From NCBI GenBank assembly GCA_963700495.1, contig CAVOXT010000003.1, positions 496,001 to 560,000 on the forward strand: a DNA stretch of 64,000 nt. Direction: 5' to 3'. Both the position numbers and the translations under genes were made by a program. The first letter of the stretch is position 1. Every line of letters starts with the position of its first letter. Source of the stretch: JACCTU01 sp963700495. Its GTDB lineage: Bacteria; Actinomycetota; Thermoleophilia; Gaiellales; Gaiellaceae. The notes below the pieces were generated by a model. The model made no database searches. It was not told the origin of the DNA and saw only the letters and a list, made by a program, of their open reading frames with translations. Positions 43,300 through 50,935 of this stretch are shown in pieces.

Positions 43300-45160
43300 G
43301 GGCGATCTCTTCCAGCGAGTCTGGGTTCTCGAGCGACGAGAGGTCACCCGGGTCCGTCCCGAGCGCCTTCGCCCGCACGGCGCGGCGCACGATCTTCGCC
43401 GAGCGGGTCTTGGGCAGAGACCCGACGAAGAGGACTCGGTCGGGTTTGAACGCCTTCCCCAGCACGTCCGCGACCTTAGCTGCGACGTCCGCCTCTGCGA
43501 CGTCGGCACCGGGCTTGGGCACGCAGAAGATCCAGGCGACCTCGCCTTTGACGTCGTGCGGCACGCCGACGGCGGCTGCCTCGGCTATTGCCGGATGGGA
43601 GACGGCGGCCGACTCGAGCTCGGCAGGCCCGATCCGCTTGCCGGCGATGTTGAGCGTGTCGTCGGAGCGTCCGTGGAGGAACCAGTAGCCGTCCTCGTCG
43701 ACGGACGCCCAGTCGCCGTGTGTCCACACGCCCGGGAAGCGGCGCCAGTACGTGTCGAGGTACCGCACGGGGTCGCCCCACATGCCGCGCGTCATCCCGG
43801 GCCATGGGCGCTTGCACACGAGCTCGCCGACCTCGCCTTGCAGCGAGTGGCCGTCGGCGTCGTAGACGTCCATGTCCAGACCGAGGGCGGGGAAGCCGAG
43901 CGAGACCGGTTTGATCGGGTACGCGATGCAGACCGAGAGAAAGCACGCCCCGACCTCCGTGCCGCCGCTCAGGTTCACGATCGGGGTGCGTCCCCCGCCG
44001 ACCCGCTCGTGCAGCCAGAGGTACGGATCCGGGTTCCAGGGCTCGCCGGTCGTCGCGATCGCGCGCAGAGACGACATGTCGGCCTGCGGCTCACCCTTCG
44101 GGATCAGCGCTCGGATCAGGGTCGGCGAGACCCCGAGCATCGTCACACGCTCCTGCTCGATCGTGCGCCAGAGCCGGTCCTCGGGCCAGTCGGGAGCGCC
44201 CTCGGCGAAGACGATCGCCGCTCCGACCGCGCCCGCGCCGACGACGGTCCACGGACCCATGATCCAGCCCATGTCCGTCGAGAAGTGCACCACGTCGCCC
44301 TCGTTCACGTCGGTCTGATACGCGACCTCGCGGGCGATCGAGACCAGGAAGCCCCCCTGCACGTGCACCACGCCCTTCGGCGCGCCGGTCGTGCCGGACG
44401 TGTACGTCAGCAGGTACGGGTGCTCGGAGTCGACCTGGAGCGCAGGCAGCGTCCCGGACTGCCGGGCGACGAGCTCCGGCCACTCGGCGCGACGCCGGTC
44501 CCACGCGATCACGTCGAGCTCGAGCTCTGCCGAAGCTTCGGCGACCGTCTCGCGCATGGGGACCCAGCGGCCGCGCCGGAGCGATCCGTCGGCACAGATG
44601 ACCACCTTGGCTCCCGATGCCTCGAGCCGCTGCGCGATCGCCGGCGCAGCGAACCCCGAGAAGATCGGCACCTGGATCGCGCCGATGTGCGCGCACGCGT
44701 GGGATGCGACCGCGACCTCGGGGCACATCGGCATGTAGATCGCGACCCGGTCTCCCGGCTCGACCCCGAGCTCGACAAGCGCCTCCGCCAGGCGCGTCGT
44801 CTCGTCGGAGAGCTCGCGGTACGTGCGGGCGCGACGCTCGCCGTCCTCGCCGAGAAACACCGCTGCGAGGTCGTCAGGCCGCCGCTCGGCCCAGCGGTGG
44901 AGGCAGTTCGTGGCGACGTTCACCCGTCCGCCGACGAACCACTTCGCCCACTCGACTCCGGCGGAGTCGTCCAGGACCTGCTCCCACGGAGTCGAGAACT
45001 CGAGCTCCAGATCCTCGACGACGGCGGGCCAGAAGCGGTCGGGATCCTCGACCGAGAGCCGGTGCAGCTCGTGGTAGCTCTTGCACCCGAGCTTGCGCCA
45101 GAGCCGGACGACGTTCGCCTGCTCGAACCTCTCCGGCGAGGGCTCCCAGACGAAGGCCAT
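43289..45160 (-). CDS. AMP-forming acyl-CoA (acetoacetyl/acetyl-CoA-like) synthetase
   Basis: A 623-residue adenylate-forming enzyme. The N-terminal AcsA-like segment (VEWAKWFVGGRVNVATNCLH) is followed by the core motif YTSGTTGAPKGVVHVQGG, the second motif NLSGGTEVGACF, the hinge GRSDDTLNIAGKRIGPAE and the C-terminal Lys in LPKTRSAKIVRRAV. It differs from the acs at 26.2 kb and is closer to the acetyl-CoA synthetase-like/propionyl branch. It starts at 45160, divergent from the MFS gene across a 62-bp gap holding four CTAAC direct repeats. The substrate acid is not determined. Confidence 0.88.
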   Translation of the reverse strand: MAFVWEPSPERFEQANVVRLWRKLGCKSYHELHRLSVEDPDRFWPAVVEDLELEFSTPWEQVLDDSAGVEWAKWFVGGRVNVATNCLHRWAERRPDDLAAVFLGEDGERRARTYRELSDETTRLAEALVELGVEPGDRVAIYMPMCPEVAVASHACAHIGAIQVPIFSGFAAPAIAQRLEASGAKVVICADGSLRRGRWVPMRETVAEASAELELDVIAWDRRRAEWPELVARQSGTLPALQVDSEHPYLLTYTSGTTGAPKGVVHVQGGFLVSIAREVAYQTDVNEGDVVHFSTDMGWIMGPWTVVGAGAVGAAIVFAEGAPDWPEDRLWRTIEQERVTMLGVSPTLIRALIPKGEPQADMSSLRAIATTGEPWNPDPYLWLHERVGGGRTPIVNLSGGTEVGACFLSVCIAYPIKPVSLGFPALGLDMDVYDADGHSLQGEVGELVCKRPWPGMTRGMWGDPVRYLDTYWRRFPGVWTHGDWASVDEDGYWFLHGRSDDTLNIAGKRIGPAELESAAVSHPAIAEAAAVGVPHDVKGEVAWIFCVPKPGADVAEADVAAKVADVLGKAFKPDRVLFVGSLPKTRSAKIVRRAVRAKALGTDPGDLSSLENPDSLEEIARAV

Positions 45161-45170
45161 CGCGGCGATC

Positions 45171-45217
45171 CTAACCTTTGCTAACTTAGCCGCCGCTAAC
45201 CTAGTACACGCTAACTT
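45171..45217. promoter_or_regulatory. Four CTAAC[C/T]T direct repeats in a divergent promoter
   Basis: The repeats begin at 45171 (CTAACCT), 45181 (CTAACTT), 45196 (CTAACCT) and 45211 (CTAACTT), with starts 10, 15 and 15 bp apart. They occupy most of the 62 bp between the synthetase and MFS starts. They could be operators for the TetR encoded downstream of the MFS gene. The repeats are on one strand only, so a classic palindromic TetR site is not evident. Confidence 0.6.
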
Positions 45218-45222
45218 CAGGA

Positions 45223-46650
45223 GTGCAGAACGTGAGAGAGCGGCTGTACACGAGTGAGAACCGCAAGTGGTGGACGCTGGGCGCCGTCGCCGTCGGGCTG
45301 TTCATGATCATGCTCGACAACACCGTCGTGAACGTCGCGATTCCGTCGATCCAGCGCGACCTCGGCGTCGGTCTCTCCGAGCTCGAGTGGATCGTGGCCG
45401 GCTACGCGCTCAGCTTCGCGGCCCTGATGATGACCGGCGGCAAGCTCGCCGACCTGCTCGGCCGGAGACGAATCTTCGTGATCGGCATCGTGATCTTCAC
45501 GATCGCTTCGCTGTTCTGCGGTCTGTCGGACAGCGGTAACGAGCTGATCGCCTGGCGGATCGTGCAGGGTGTCGGGGCAGCGCTGATGAACCCGGCCACG
45601 CTGGCGATCATTTCCGCGACCTTCCCGCCCCGGCAGCGCGGCACGGCGATCGGTATCTGGGCGGGCGTCGCCGCACTGGCGCTCGCGATCGGCCCCCTCG
45701 TCGGGGGCCTGATCACGGAGCACATCGACTGGACCTGGGTCTTCCTGATCAACGTTCCCGTCGGCGTGGCCGGCGTCGCCGCGAGCTACCTGCTGATCGA
45801 CGAGTCTCGCGACATGTCGGCGAACCAGCGGCTCGACCCGGCCGGCCTGCTGCTCTCCGGCGCGGGTCTCTTCTCGCTGACGTACGCGTTGATCGAGGGG
45901 AACACGTACGGGTGGTCGTCCGGCCGCATCGTCGGGTTCTTCGTCGCCGCGGTCGTGCTGCTCGTCGGGTTCGTCGTCTGGGAGCGCAGGACGGCGGTTC
46001 CGATGCTCGACCTCTCGCTGTTTCGCAACGGGACGTTCGTCGGGGCGAACACGGTGATGCTGCTCGTCGGGCTCGCGATGTTCGGTGTCTTCTTCTACGT
46101 CTCGCTCTACATGCAGAACGTGCTCGGGTTCTCCGCCGTCAAGGCAGGCGCGTCGTTCCTGCCGATGACGGTGCTGATCATCCTCTGCGCGCCTATCGCG
46201 GGGCGGATCGCGGACCGCGCCGGCTCACGGTGGCTGATGACCGGCGGGATGACGCTCCTCGGGATCCAGCTCCTCTACTACTCGATGCTCGGCACCGACG
46301 CCGGCTTCTACGACCTGCTGCCGGGGCTGCTGCTCGGCGGCGTGGGGATGGCGGCGACGATGACCCCGTCCGCGGCGGCCGTGATCGGATCGGTGCCGGT
46401 CGACAAGGCGGGCGTCGGGTCGGCTGTCATGAACAGCATGCGTCAGGTCGGCGGCTCGATCGGGATCGCCTTGATCGGCGCGATCCTGATCCACGAGGTC
46501 GCCGGGCGGCCGGGCCCGGAGGCGTTTGTCGAGGGCTACTCGGTCGCGCTTCGCGTGGCCGCATTCATCGCGTTCGCCGGTGCAGTCGTCGCCGTGTCCA
46601 CGGTGCGCAAGGTCCAGCACGAGCCGGCCCCCGTCGCCGAGGCCGCATGA
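45223..46650 (+). CDS. MFS drug exporter, DHA2 (EmrB/QacA-like, 14 TM)
   Basis: A 475-residue major facilitator with about 14 hydrophobic segments. It contains the family motif A loop GKLADLLGRRRIFVIG after TM2, WRIVQGVGAALMNPATLAII and the DHA2 motif C-like GPLVGGLITEHIDWTWVFLINVP, as in EmrB and QacA exporters. Transport is driven by the proton gradient; likely substrates are lipophilic compounds or antibiotics. It starts at GTG 45223. The following TetR gene begins at 46647 and overlaps the stop (ATGA), so the repressor is cotranscribed with the pump. The pump substrate is unknown. Confidence 0.92.
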   Translation: MQNVRERLYTSENRKWWTLGAVAVGLFMIMLDNTVVNVAIPSIQRDLGVGLSELEWIVAGYALSFAALMMTGGKLADLLGRRRIFVIGIVIFTIASLFCGLSDSGNELIAWRIVQGVGAALMNPATLAIISATFPPRQRGTAIGIWAGVAALALAIGPLVGGLITEHIDWTWVFLINVPVGVAGVAASYLLIDESRDMSANQRLDPAGLLLSGAGLFSLTYALIEGNTYGWSSGRIVGFFVAAVVLLVGFVVWERRTAVPMLDLSLFRNGTFVGANTVMLLVGLAMFGVFFYVSLYMQNVLGFSAVKAGASFLPMTVLIILCAPIAGRIADRAGSRWLMTGGMTLLGIQLLYYSMLGTDAGFYDLLPGLLLGGVGMAATMTPSAAAVIGSVPVDKAGVGSAVMNSMRQVGGSIGIALIGAILIHEVAGRPGPEAFVEGYSVALRVAAFIAFAGAVVAVSTVRKVQHEPAPVAEAA

Positions 46651-47273
46651 GCACCAGCCCCGTGAGTCAACGCCTGCCGGCTGCGGAACGCCGGCAGGCG
46701 CTGATCGAGGCCGCCCTGCGGGTGTTCTCGAGCGGTAGCTACACAGGTGCCACGACTGCGGACATCGCGCGCGAGGCCGGAGTCTCCGAGCCGATCCTCT
46801 ACAGGCACTTCGCTTGCAAGCGCGACCTCTACTTCGCGTGCCTCGACGAGACCTGGAAGCGCTTCCGCGACGGGTTCGACACGAAGATCGCCGAGCTCGG
46901 CGACGAGAACGCCGCCGCCGCGGTCGGGATCTCGCTGATCGGGATACGTGCGCAGAAGGTTCTCCCTCCGAACCTCTGGGTGCAGGCGATCACGGAGGCC
47001 GGCGAGGATCCCGAGATCCGCCGCTACCTCCGGAAGCACCTGCGCGAGTTGCACGGCTTCATCGAGCTGGCGCTCGAGCGGGGAAAGGCGGCCGGCGGCA
47101 TCCCGCCGGAGCGGGACTCCGAGGCGGAGGCCTGGCTCTTCATCGCCGGCGGCCTGCTGCTCTCCGTCGCGGACCGGCTCGGCGGCTTGATCGACCACGA
47201 CGACCTCCGTCGGATCGCCCGGGCGCGCCACGCGTGGCTGACCGGGCGCGAACTGCCGTCGAAGATGTCGTAA
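46647..47273 (+). CDS. TetR-family transcriptional regulator
   Basis: A 208-residue TetR/AcrR repressor. The N-terminal HTH (about 12-58) reads RRQALIEAALRVFSSGSYTGATTADIAREAGVSEPILYRHF in pieces, with ILYRHF as the standard recognition helix end. A helical ligand-binding domain follows. The ATG at 46647 overlaps the MFS stop. Such pairs usually autoregulate with the repressor binding the pump promoter; the CTAAC repeats at 45.17-45.22 kb are the obvious candidate sites. Ligand unknown. A strong bidirectional terminator follows 17 bp after the stop. Confidence 0.92.
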   Translation: MSTSPVSQRLPAAERRQALIEAALRVFSSGSYTGATTADIAREAGVSEPILYRHFACKRDLYFACLDETWKRFRDGFDTKIAELGDENAAAAVGISLIGIRAQKVLPPNLWVQAITEAGEDPEIRRYLRKHLRELHGFIELALERGKAAGGIPPERDSEAEAWLFIAGGLLLSVADRLGGLIDHDDLRRIARARHAWLTGRELPSKMS

Positions 47274-47280
47274 AGGCGCC

Positions 47281-47461
47281 CAGAAAAGAGAAACCCCCCG
47301 GGCTGCGGCCCCCCGGGGGTTTCCCTTTGTCTGCGCCTGACCCACCTGAGGCGACTACCCGGTGGCATTGGCTCTGCGGCCCAGCCACGCCACCGGGTTT
47401 CAGTGTCGCCTTGGCGCGTCCCCTGCGCCTGTGCCTGGCGTCCGGCCCGGGCGGCAAGGTT
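47281..47461 (-). ncRNA. Candidate small noncoding RNA (about 180 nt, minus strand)
   Basis: No reading frame explains this stretch, but it has the layout of an RNA gene on the minus strand. A TTGACA-17 bp-TAGAGT promoter predicts a start near 47461. Reading onward there is a hairpin GGCGC aggggac GCGCC. Next comes a long two-step hairpin: AGGCGAC pairs with GTCGCCT outside, and ACCCGGTGGC pairs with GCCACCGGGT inside. The terminator hairpin at 47323-47290 follows, with the T-rich run TTTCTCTTTTCT. I could not match it to SRP, 6S, tmRNA, RNase P or any riboswitch I know. It is divergent from the HTH-TPR regulator. Confidence 0.55.
47290..47323. terminator. Bidirectional intrinsic terminator after the TetR gene
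   Basis: GAAACCCCC (47290-47298) pairs with GGGGGTTTC (47315-47323), extended by an inner GGGC/GCCC. T-rich tails occur on both sides (TTTCCCTTTGT rightward, TTTCTCTTTTCT leftward). It ends the MFS-TetR operon and, on the other strand, the candidate small RNA. Confidence 0.8.
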
Positions 47462-47467
47462 GGCCTC

Positions 47468-47496
47468 ACTCTAGGAGCCGTGTCCAACTCTGTCAA
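47468..47496 (-). promoter_or_regulatory. Strong housekeeping-type promoter for the candidate RNA
   Basis: On the minus strand TTGACA (47496-47491) is separated by exactly 17 bp from TAGAGT (47473-47468). This is a perfect -35 and a good -10 for a primary sigma factor, clearer than any other promoter seen in the window. It points leftward, away from the HTH-TPR gene, where no protein-coding gene follows. Confidence 0.7.
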
Positions 47497-47630
47497 GTAA
47501 CTCGATCAAGTGATCTCGAACCGCAGTAGTTGACCCGTTTTTCTAGGAGACATGCCCCTTTAGGGGGATACCGAGCAACCCGGACTTGCACTTGGGTGAA
47601 GTATCGAGAACACTCTTCTCGAGGCCGCCC

Positions 47631-48977
47631 ATGCCCCGCACTATCCGCACCGAGCCGCAACACCTGACAAGGCCCGCAGCCTTGGGCCTCGGCGAGCGTC
47701 TGCGCCAGCTCAGAGTCTCCGCCGGCCTGACACAGGGTGAGCTCGCGGGGGAGCGGTGCTCGAAGGAGTACGTCAGCCAGATCGAGCGCGGAAAGACGCG
47801 CCCGACGACCGAGACGATCGACTGGCTGGCACGGCGCCTGGGCGTCGACCCGAGCTTCCTCGCGAACGGCGTTTCCACCGACCAGCGGGGCCGCGTCGAG
47901 GGAGGCCTGGCCCGCGCCGAAGCGCTTGCTCGTTCCGACCAGAATCTCGATGCGATCGAGGAATACGGGGCAATTCGCTCGGCCGTGAACGCGACGGGGT
48001 CGCCCGACCTCGAGCTGCGGGCCCTCGTCGGAGAGGCTCGTGCGCGCGCGATCGAAGGTCAGGTGCGTGAGTCGATCGGTCTGCTCGAGCGCGCACGCTC
48101 GCTTTCCGAGGGCTCCCAGTTCTCGGACGCGGAGCGCGCGGAGGTCCTCTACGCGCTCGGAATCTCCCGCTACAAGCTTTCGAGCATCTCGACCGCCGTT
48201 GCGCTGTTCAACACGGCGCTCGAGCTCGCCGAGCGCTCGGGACTGCCGTGCGACCTGCTTCGCTCGAACATCCTCGAGGCGCGCTCGCGCTGCTATCGCC
48301 GCCAGCGTGACTTCACCGCTGCGAAGGAGGACGTCGAGCGCGCGCTCGAGCTCGCCGAGGCAGTACAGGACGGGCCGGCGATGGCGAACGGGTACTTCCA
48401 GGCGTCGATCGTCGCCGAGCGCGAGGGTCACTGGGTGCTGGCACGGACGTACGCGGAGCGCGCGAAGTCGATCTACGAAGAGCTCGCGCAGCACCGTTAC
48501 GTCGGTCGCCTCCACAACAACATCGGCGCGATCACCTTTCAGCTCGGGAATGCCGACGAGGCCATCCCGCACCTGAAGGAAGCGTTCCGCATCGCGATCG
48601 ATCTCGGTCACGACGCCGACGCCGCCTACGCAGTTTCGTCGCTCGCCCAGGTGCAGCTCCGCACGGGCAACATCGACCAGGCGGAGGAGCACGCTCGGCA
48701 TGCGCTTCGTCTCCTCGACGGCCGTGTGGCCTTCCTGGACGAGATCGGGAACGCGCAGCTCGTTCTCGGCCGTGCGCTCCTCGAGCAGGATCGTCTCGAC
48801 GAGGCAGCGGAGCAGTTCCGCGCTGCCGACGGATCGTTCGAACAGCTTTCGTCGCTCAGCCATCGCGCCGCCGCGTGGGTCGCCCTCGGCGACCTCGCCG
48901 CCCGGCGCGGCGACGACCGCGAGGCAGCGCATCTCTATCGTCGCGCCGCCGAGGCGCTTCAGGACTTCCGTTTCTAG
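47631..48977 (+). CDS. XRE-type HTH regulator with TPR domain (RRNPP-like architecture)
   Basis: A 448-residue protein. Residues about 18-77 form an XRE helix-turn-helix (LGERLRQLRVSAGLTQGELA, KEYVSQIERGKTRPTTETID). From about 90 to the end it consists of helical TPR-like repeats, for example EVLYALGISRYKLSSISTAV, RLHNNIGAITFQLGNADEAI and AAWVALGDLAARRGDDREAA. An N-terminal HTH with C-terminal TPRs is the layout of RRNPP peptide receptors (PlcR, NprR, Rgg/ComR, AimR) that bind a secreted and re-imported peptide. ATG 47631 is preferred; in-frame 47586 would add 15 unlike residues. A 12-bp hairpin (CCCCTTTAGGGG) lies at 47555-47566. The next gene, 23 bp on, encodes a small secreted peptide. Confidence 0.85.
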   Translation: MPRTIRTEPQHLTRPAALGLGERLRQLRVSAGLTQGELAGERCSKEYVSQIERGKTRPTTETIDWLARRLGVDPSFLANGVSTDQRGRVEGGLARAEALARSDQNLDAIEEYGAIRSAVNATGSPDLELRALVGEARARAIEGQVRESIGLLERARSLSEGSQFSDAERAEVLYALGISRYKLSSISTAVALFNTALELAERSGLPCDLLRSNILEARSRCYRRQRDFTAAKEDVERALELAEAVQDGPAMANGYFQASIVAEREGHWVLARTYAERAKSIYEELAQHRYVGRLHNNIGAITFQLGNADEAIPHLKEAFRIAIDLGHDADAAYAVSSLAQVQLRTGNIDQAEEHARHALRLLDGRVAFLDEIGNAQLVLGRALLEQDRLDEAAEQFRAADGSFEQLSSLSHRAAAWVALGDLAARRGDDREAAHLYRRAAEALQDFRF

Positions 48978-49000
48978 GAGAGGAGGTGATTTCGCAAGTG

Positions 49001-49102
49001 ATGAAGGCTCGCCTCACCCACCTCGCAGTTCTCGTCGCCCTCGTATCCTCGTCCCTCGCCGGCTCTTTCTGCTGGCTCGGGCATTGGGACGGCTGGGGGT
49101 AG
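49001..49102 (+). CDS. Small secreted peptide, candidate signal for the upstream HTH-TPR regulator
   Basis: A 33-residue open frame, ATG 49001 to TAG 49100-49102. It is preceded by AGGAGGTGAT (48981-48990), a near-perfect Shine-Dalgarno about 10 bases before the ATG, unusual in this window. The N-terminus MKARLTHLAVLVALVSSSLA is basic then hydrophobic, like a signal peptide. The tail is SFCWLGHWDGWG, with one Cys, three Trp and four Gly. Position directly after an RRNPP-like regulator, own strong ribosome site, export signal and aromatic tail all fit a propeptide pheromone of the Phr/PapR/ComS type. This is inference; a structural or lipoprotein-like role is not excluded. The gene is too short for most gene finders. 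Confidence 0.6.
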   Translation: MKARLTHLAVLVALVSSSLAGSFCWLGHWDGWG

Positions 49103-49126
49103 ACCCTCCGACGCTACAGTCGAGCC

Positions 49127-50005
49127 GTGCGAACTTCGGCGGCCCTAGTTCTCGCTCTGCTCGTCCTGGTGGCGGGCTGCGGCGGAGACGACGGCTCGAC
49201 AAGCGGTCGCGACGCACGGGCCGGGTCGCTCCAGGCGCTCTGGAAGCAACCGGGCGAAGACGTCGGGCTCGTGATGGGCACGTCCGACTACGCGCCCGGC
49301 CCGGTGCGGATCTCCTTTCTCGTGGTCGACAAGCAGTCGCGCTCGATCGAGCGGCCGACGGCCCGAGTCTGGCTTTCGCGTGGTCTCGACCAGACGCCGT
49401 TCCACACGGGGACGGCGCGGCTCGAGAACGTCGGTGACGGCGAGCGGATCTACGTCGCCAACCTCGACATCTCGAAGCCCGGGAAGTACTGGCTCCTTGC
49501 CGAGCCGGTCGGCGGCTACAAGATCCAGGGAATCGGCAACGTGGTCGTCCCCGACAAGTCGAGCACGCCCGCGGTCGGCTCCGAGGCGTTCCCGTCCCGG
49601 ACGCCGACGCTCGACGATGCGCCGGCCGAGAAGCTGACGACGCGCAACCCACCGGACACGGAGCTCCTGCGCGTCTCGGTCGCCGATGCGCTCGAGCAGG
49701 ACGAGCCGTTCGTCCTCGTCTTCGCCACCCCGAAGTTCTGCCAGAGCCGGACGTGCGGTCCGGTCGTCGACGTGGTCGACCGTGTGCGGCAGCGATTCGA
49801 CGGCAGCGGCGTTCAATTCATCCACGTCGAGATCTACGAGGAGAACAACCCGGCGCTTGGCCAGAACCGCTGGGTTCAGGAGTGGCGGCTCCCGACCGAG
49901 CCCTGGGTCTTCCTCGTTGGTCGTGACGGCCGGATCAAGGCGAAGTTCGAAGGTGCGCTCTCCGAGCGCGAGCTCGGCTCGGCGGTCTCCCGCTATCTCG
50001 CCTGA
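49127..50005 (+). CDS. Lipoprotein with thioredoxin-like domain
   Basis: A 292-residue exported protein. The signal peptide ends in a lipobox (LLVLVAGCGG), so it is lipid-anchored on the outer membrane face. Residues about 35-150 form a beta-rich domain (GPVRISFLVVDKQSRSIERP). The second half has a thioredoxin-like fold with FVLVFATPKFCQSRTCGPVVDVV, a CxxxxC in place of CxxC, and WRLPTEPWVFLVGRDG with the cis-Pro region. It starts with GTG 49127, only 24 bp after the small peptide gene, and is probably in the same transcript. It could be a redox or copper-related protein (SCO-like), or part of the peptide system's output. The substrate is unknown. Confidence 0.8.
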   Translation: MRTSAALVLALLVLVAGCGGDDGSTSGRDARAGSLQALWKQPGEDVGLVMGTSDYAPGPVRISFLVVDKQSRSIERPTARVWLSRGLDQTPFHTGTARLENVGDGERIYVANLDISKPGKYWLLAEPVGGYKIQGIGNVVVPDKSSTPAVGSEAFPSRTPTLDDAPAEKLTTRNPPDTELLRVSVADALEQDEPFVLVFATPKFCQSRTCGPVVDVVDRVRQRFDGSGVQFIHVEIYEENNPALGQNRWVQEWRLPTEPWVFLVGRDGRIKAKFEGALSERELGSAVSRYLA

Positions 50006-50089
50006 CCCGCGGGGCGGAAGCGATTCCCCACTCCCTCGTCTGGAGCGATAGGGTCCACTTCAAATCGGGAAGTAACAGGAGGGCAGACA

Positions 50090-50935
50090 ATGGCCGAGAA
50101 CGGCTACGCAAAGCCGGTGCTCGTGACGACGGAATGGCTCGTCGAGCACCTGGGCGACGACAACCTCGTGGTCGCGGAAGTGGACGAGAACCCCGACCTG
50201 TACGAAGAGGGCCACATCCCCGGCGCGATCAAGCTGCACTGGCGAGACGACCTGCAGGATCCGGTCGAGCGTGATCTCGTCGAGAAGGATGACTTCGAGC
50301 GCTTGCTCGGCGAGCGCGGGATCTCCAACGACACGACGCTCGTGCTCTACGGCGACAAGAACAACTGGTTCGCCGCGTACGCGTACTGGTACGTCAAGAT
50401 CTACGGCCACAAGGACGTGCGCATCCTCGACGGGGGCCGTCAGAAGTGGATCGACGAGGGTCGCGACCTGACCGCCGACGCGCCGGCGACCTCTCCGACG
50501 ACGTACTCGGCGCGTGACCGGGACGAGACGATCCGGGCCCGGCGCGACGCCGTGCTCGAGGCGATCGGCCGCGACGCGCTCGTCGACGTGCGTTCCCCCC
50601 AGGAGTACTCGGGTGAGCTGATCGCGGCTCCGGGGTACGAGCAGGAGGGGGCGCAGCGGGCGGGGCACATCCCGACCGCCCAGTCGATTCCCTGGGCACA
50701 GGCCGTGAACGACGACGGGACCTTCAAGAACGCCGACGCCCTGCGCGAGCTCTACGAGGGGAAAGGCATCACGCCCGACCGGGCCGTGACGGCCTATTGC
50801 CGCATCGGCGAGCGTAGCGCCCACACGTGGTTCGTCCTCCGCGAGCTCCTCGGCTACGAGGACGTGCGAAATTACGACGGCTCGTGGACGGAGTGGGGGA
50901 ACCTCGTGGACGTGCCGATCGAGAAGACCGCCTAG
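50090..50935 (+). CDS. Thiosulfate sulfurtransferase (two-domain rhodanese)
   Basis: A 281-residue cytosolic sulfurtransferase with two rhodanese domains. The N-terminal inactive domain has EEGHIPGAIKLHW and ILDGGRQKW. The C-terminal active domain has VDVRSPQEY, AGHIPTAQSIPW and the catalytic loop AYCRIGERS with Cys at about residue 237. The CRIGER loop is that of thiosulfate:cyanide sulfurtransferases of the CysA/SseA type in actinobacteria. It starts with ATG 50090 behind a good ribosome site (ACAGGAGGG). The methyltransferase gene overlaps its 3' end. Likely role: sulfur trafficking or cyanide detoxification. Confidence 0.93.
   Translation: MAENGYAKPVLVTTEWLVEHLGDDNLVVAEVDENPDLYEEGHIPGAIKLHWRDDLQDPVERDLVEKDDFERLLGERGISNDTTLVLYGDKNNWFAAYAYWYVKIYGHKDVRILDGGRQKWIDEGRDLTADAPATSPTTYSARDRDETIRARRDAVLEAIGRDALVDVRSPQEYSGELIAAPGYEQEGAQRAGHIPTAQSIPWAQAVNDDGTFKNADALRELYEGKGITPDRAVTAYCRIGERSAHTWFVLRELLGYEDVRNYDGSWTEWGNLVDVPIEKTA

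Noticed and set aside
45171..45217. CRISPR repeats
   Set aside because: Repeat unit is only 7 bp with 3-8 bp between copies; no spacer structure and no cas genes.
47281..47461. SRP RNA, 6S RNA, cobalamin or other known riboswitch
   Set aside because: The conserved SRP apical loop (GGAAG...AGCA), B12-box and other class consensuses are not present; kept only as an unnamed candidate RNA.
47586..47630. N-terminal extension of the HTH-TPR regulator
   Set aside because: The 15 extra residues (HLGEVSRTLFSRPP) do not look like part of the HTH domain and ATG 47631 is a better start.
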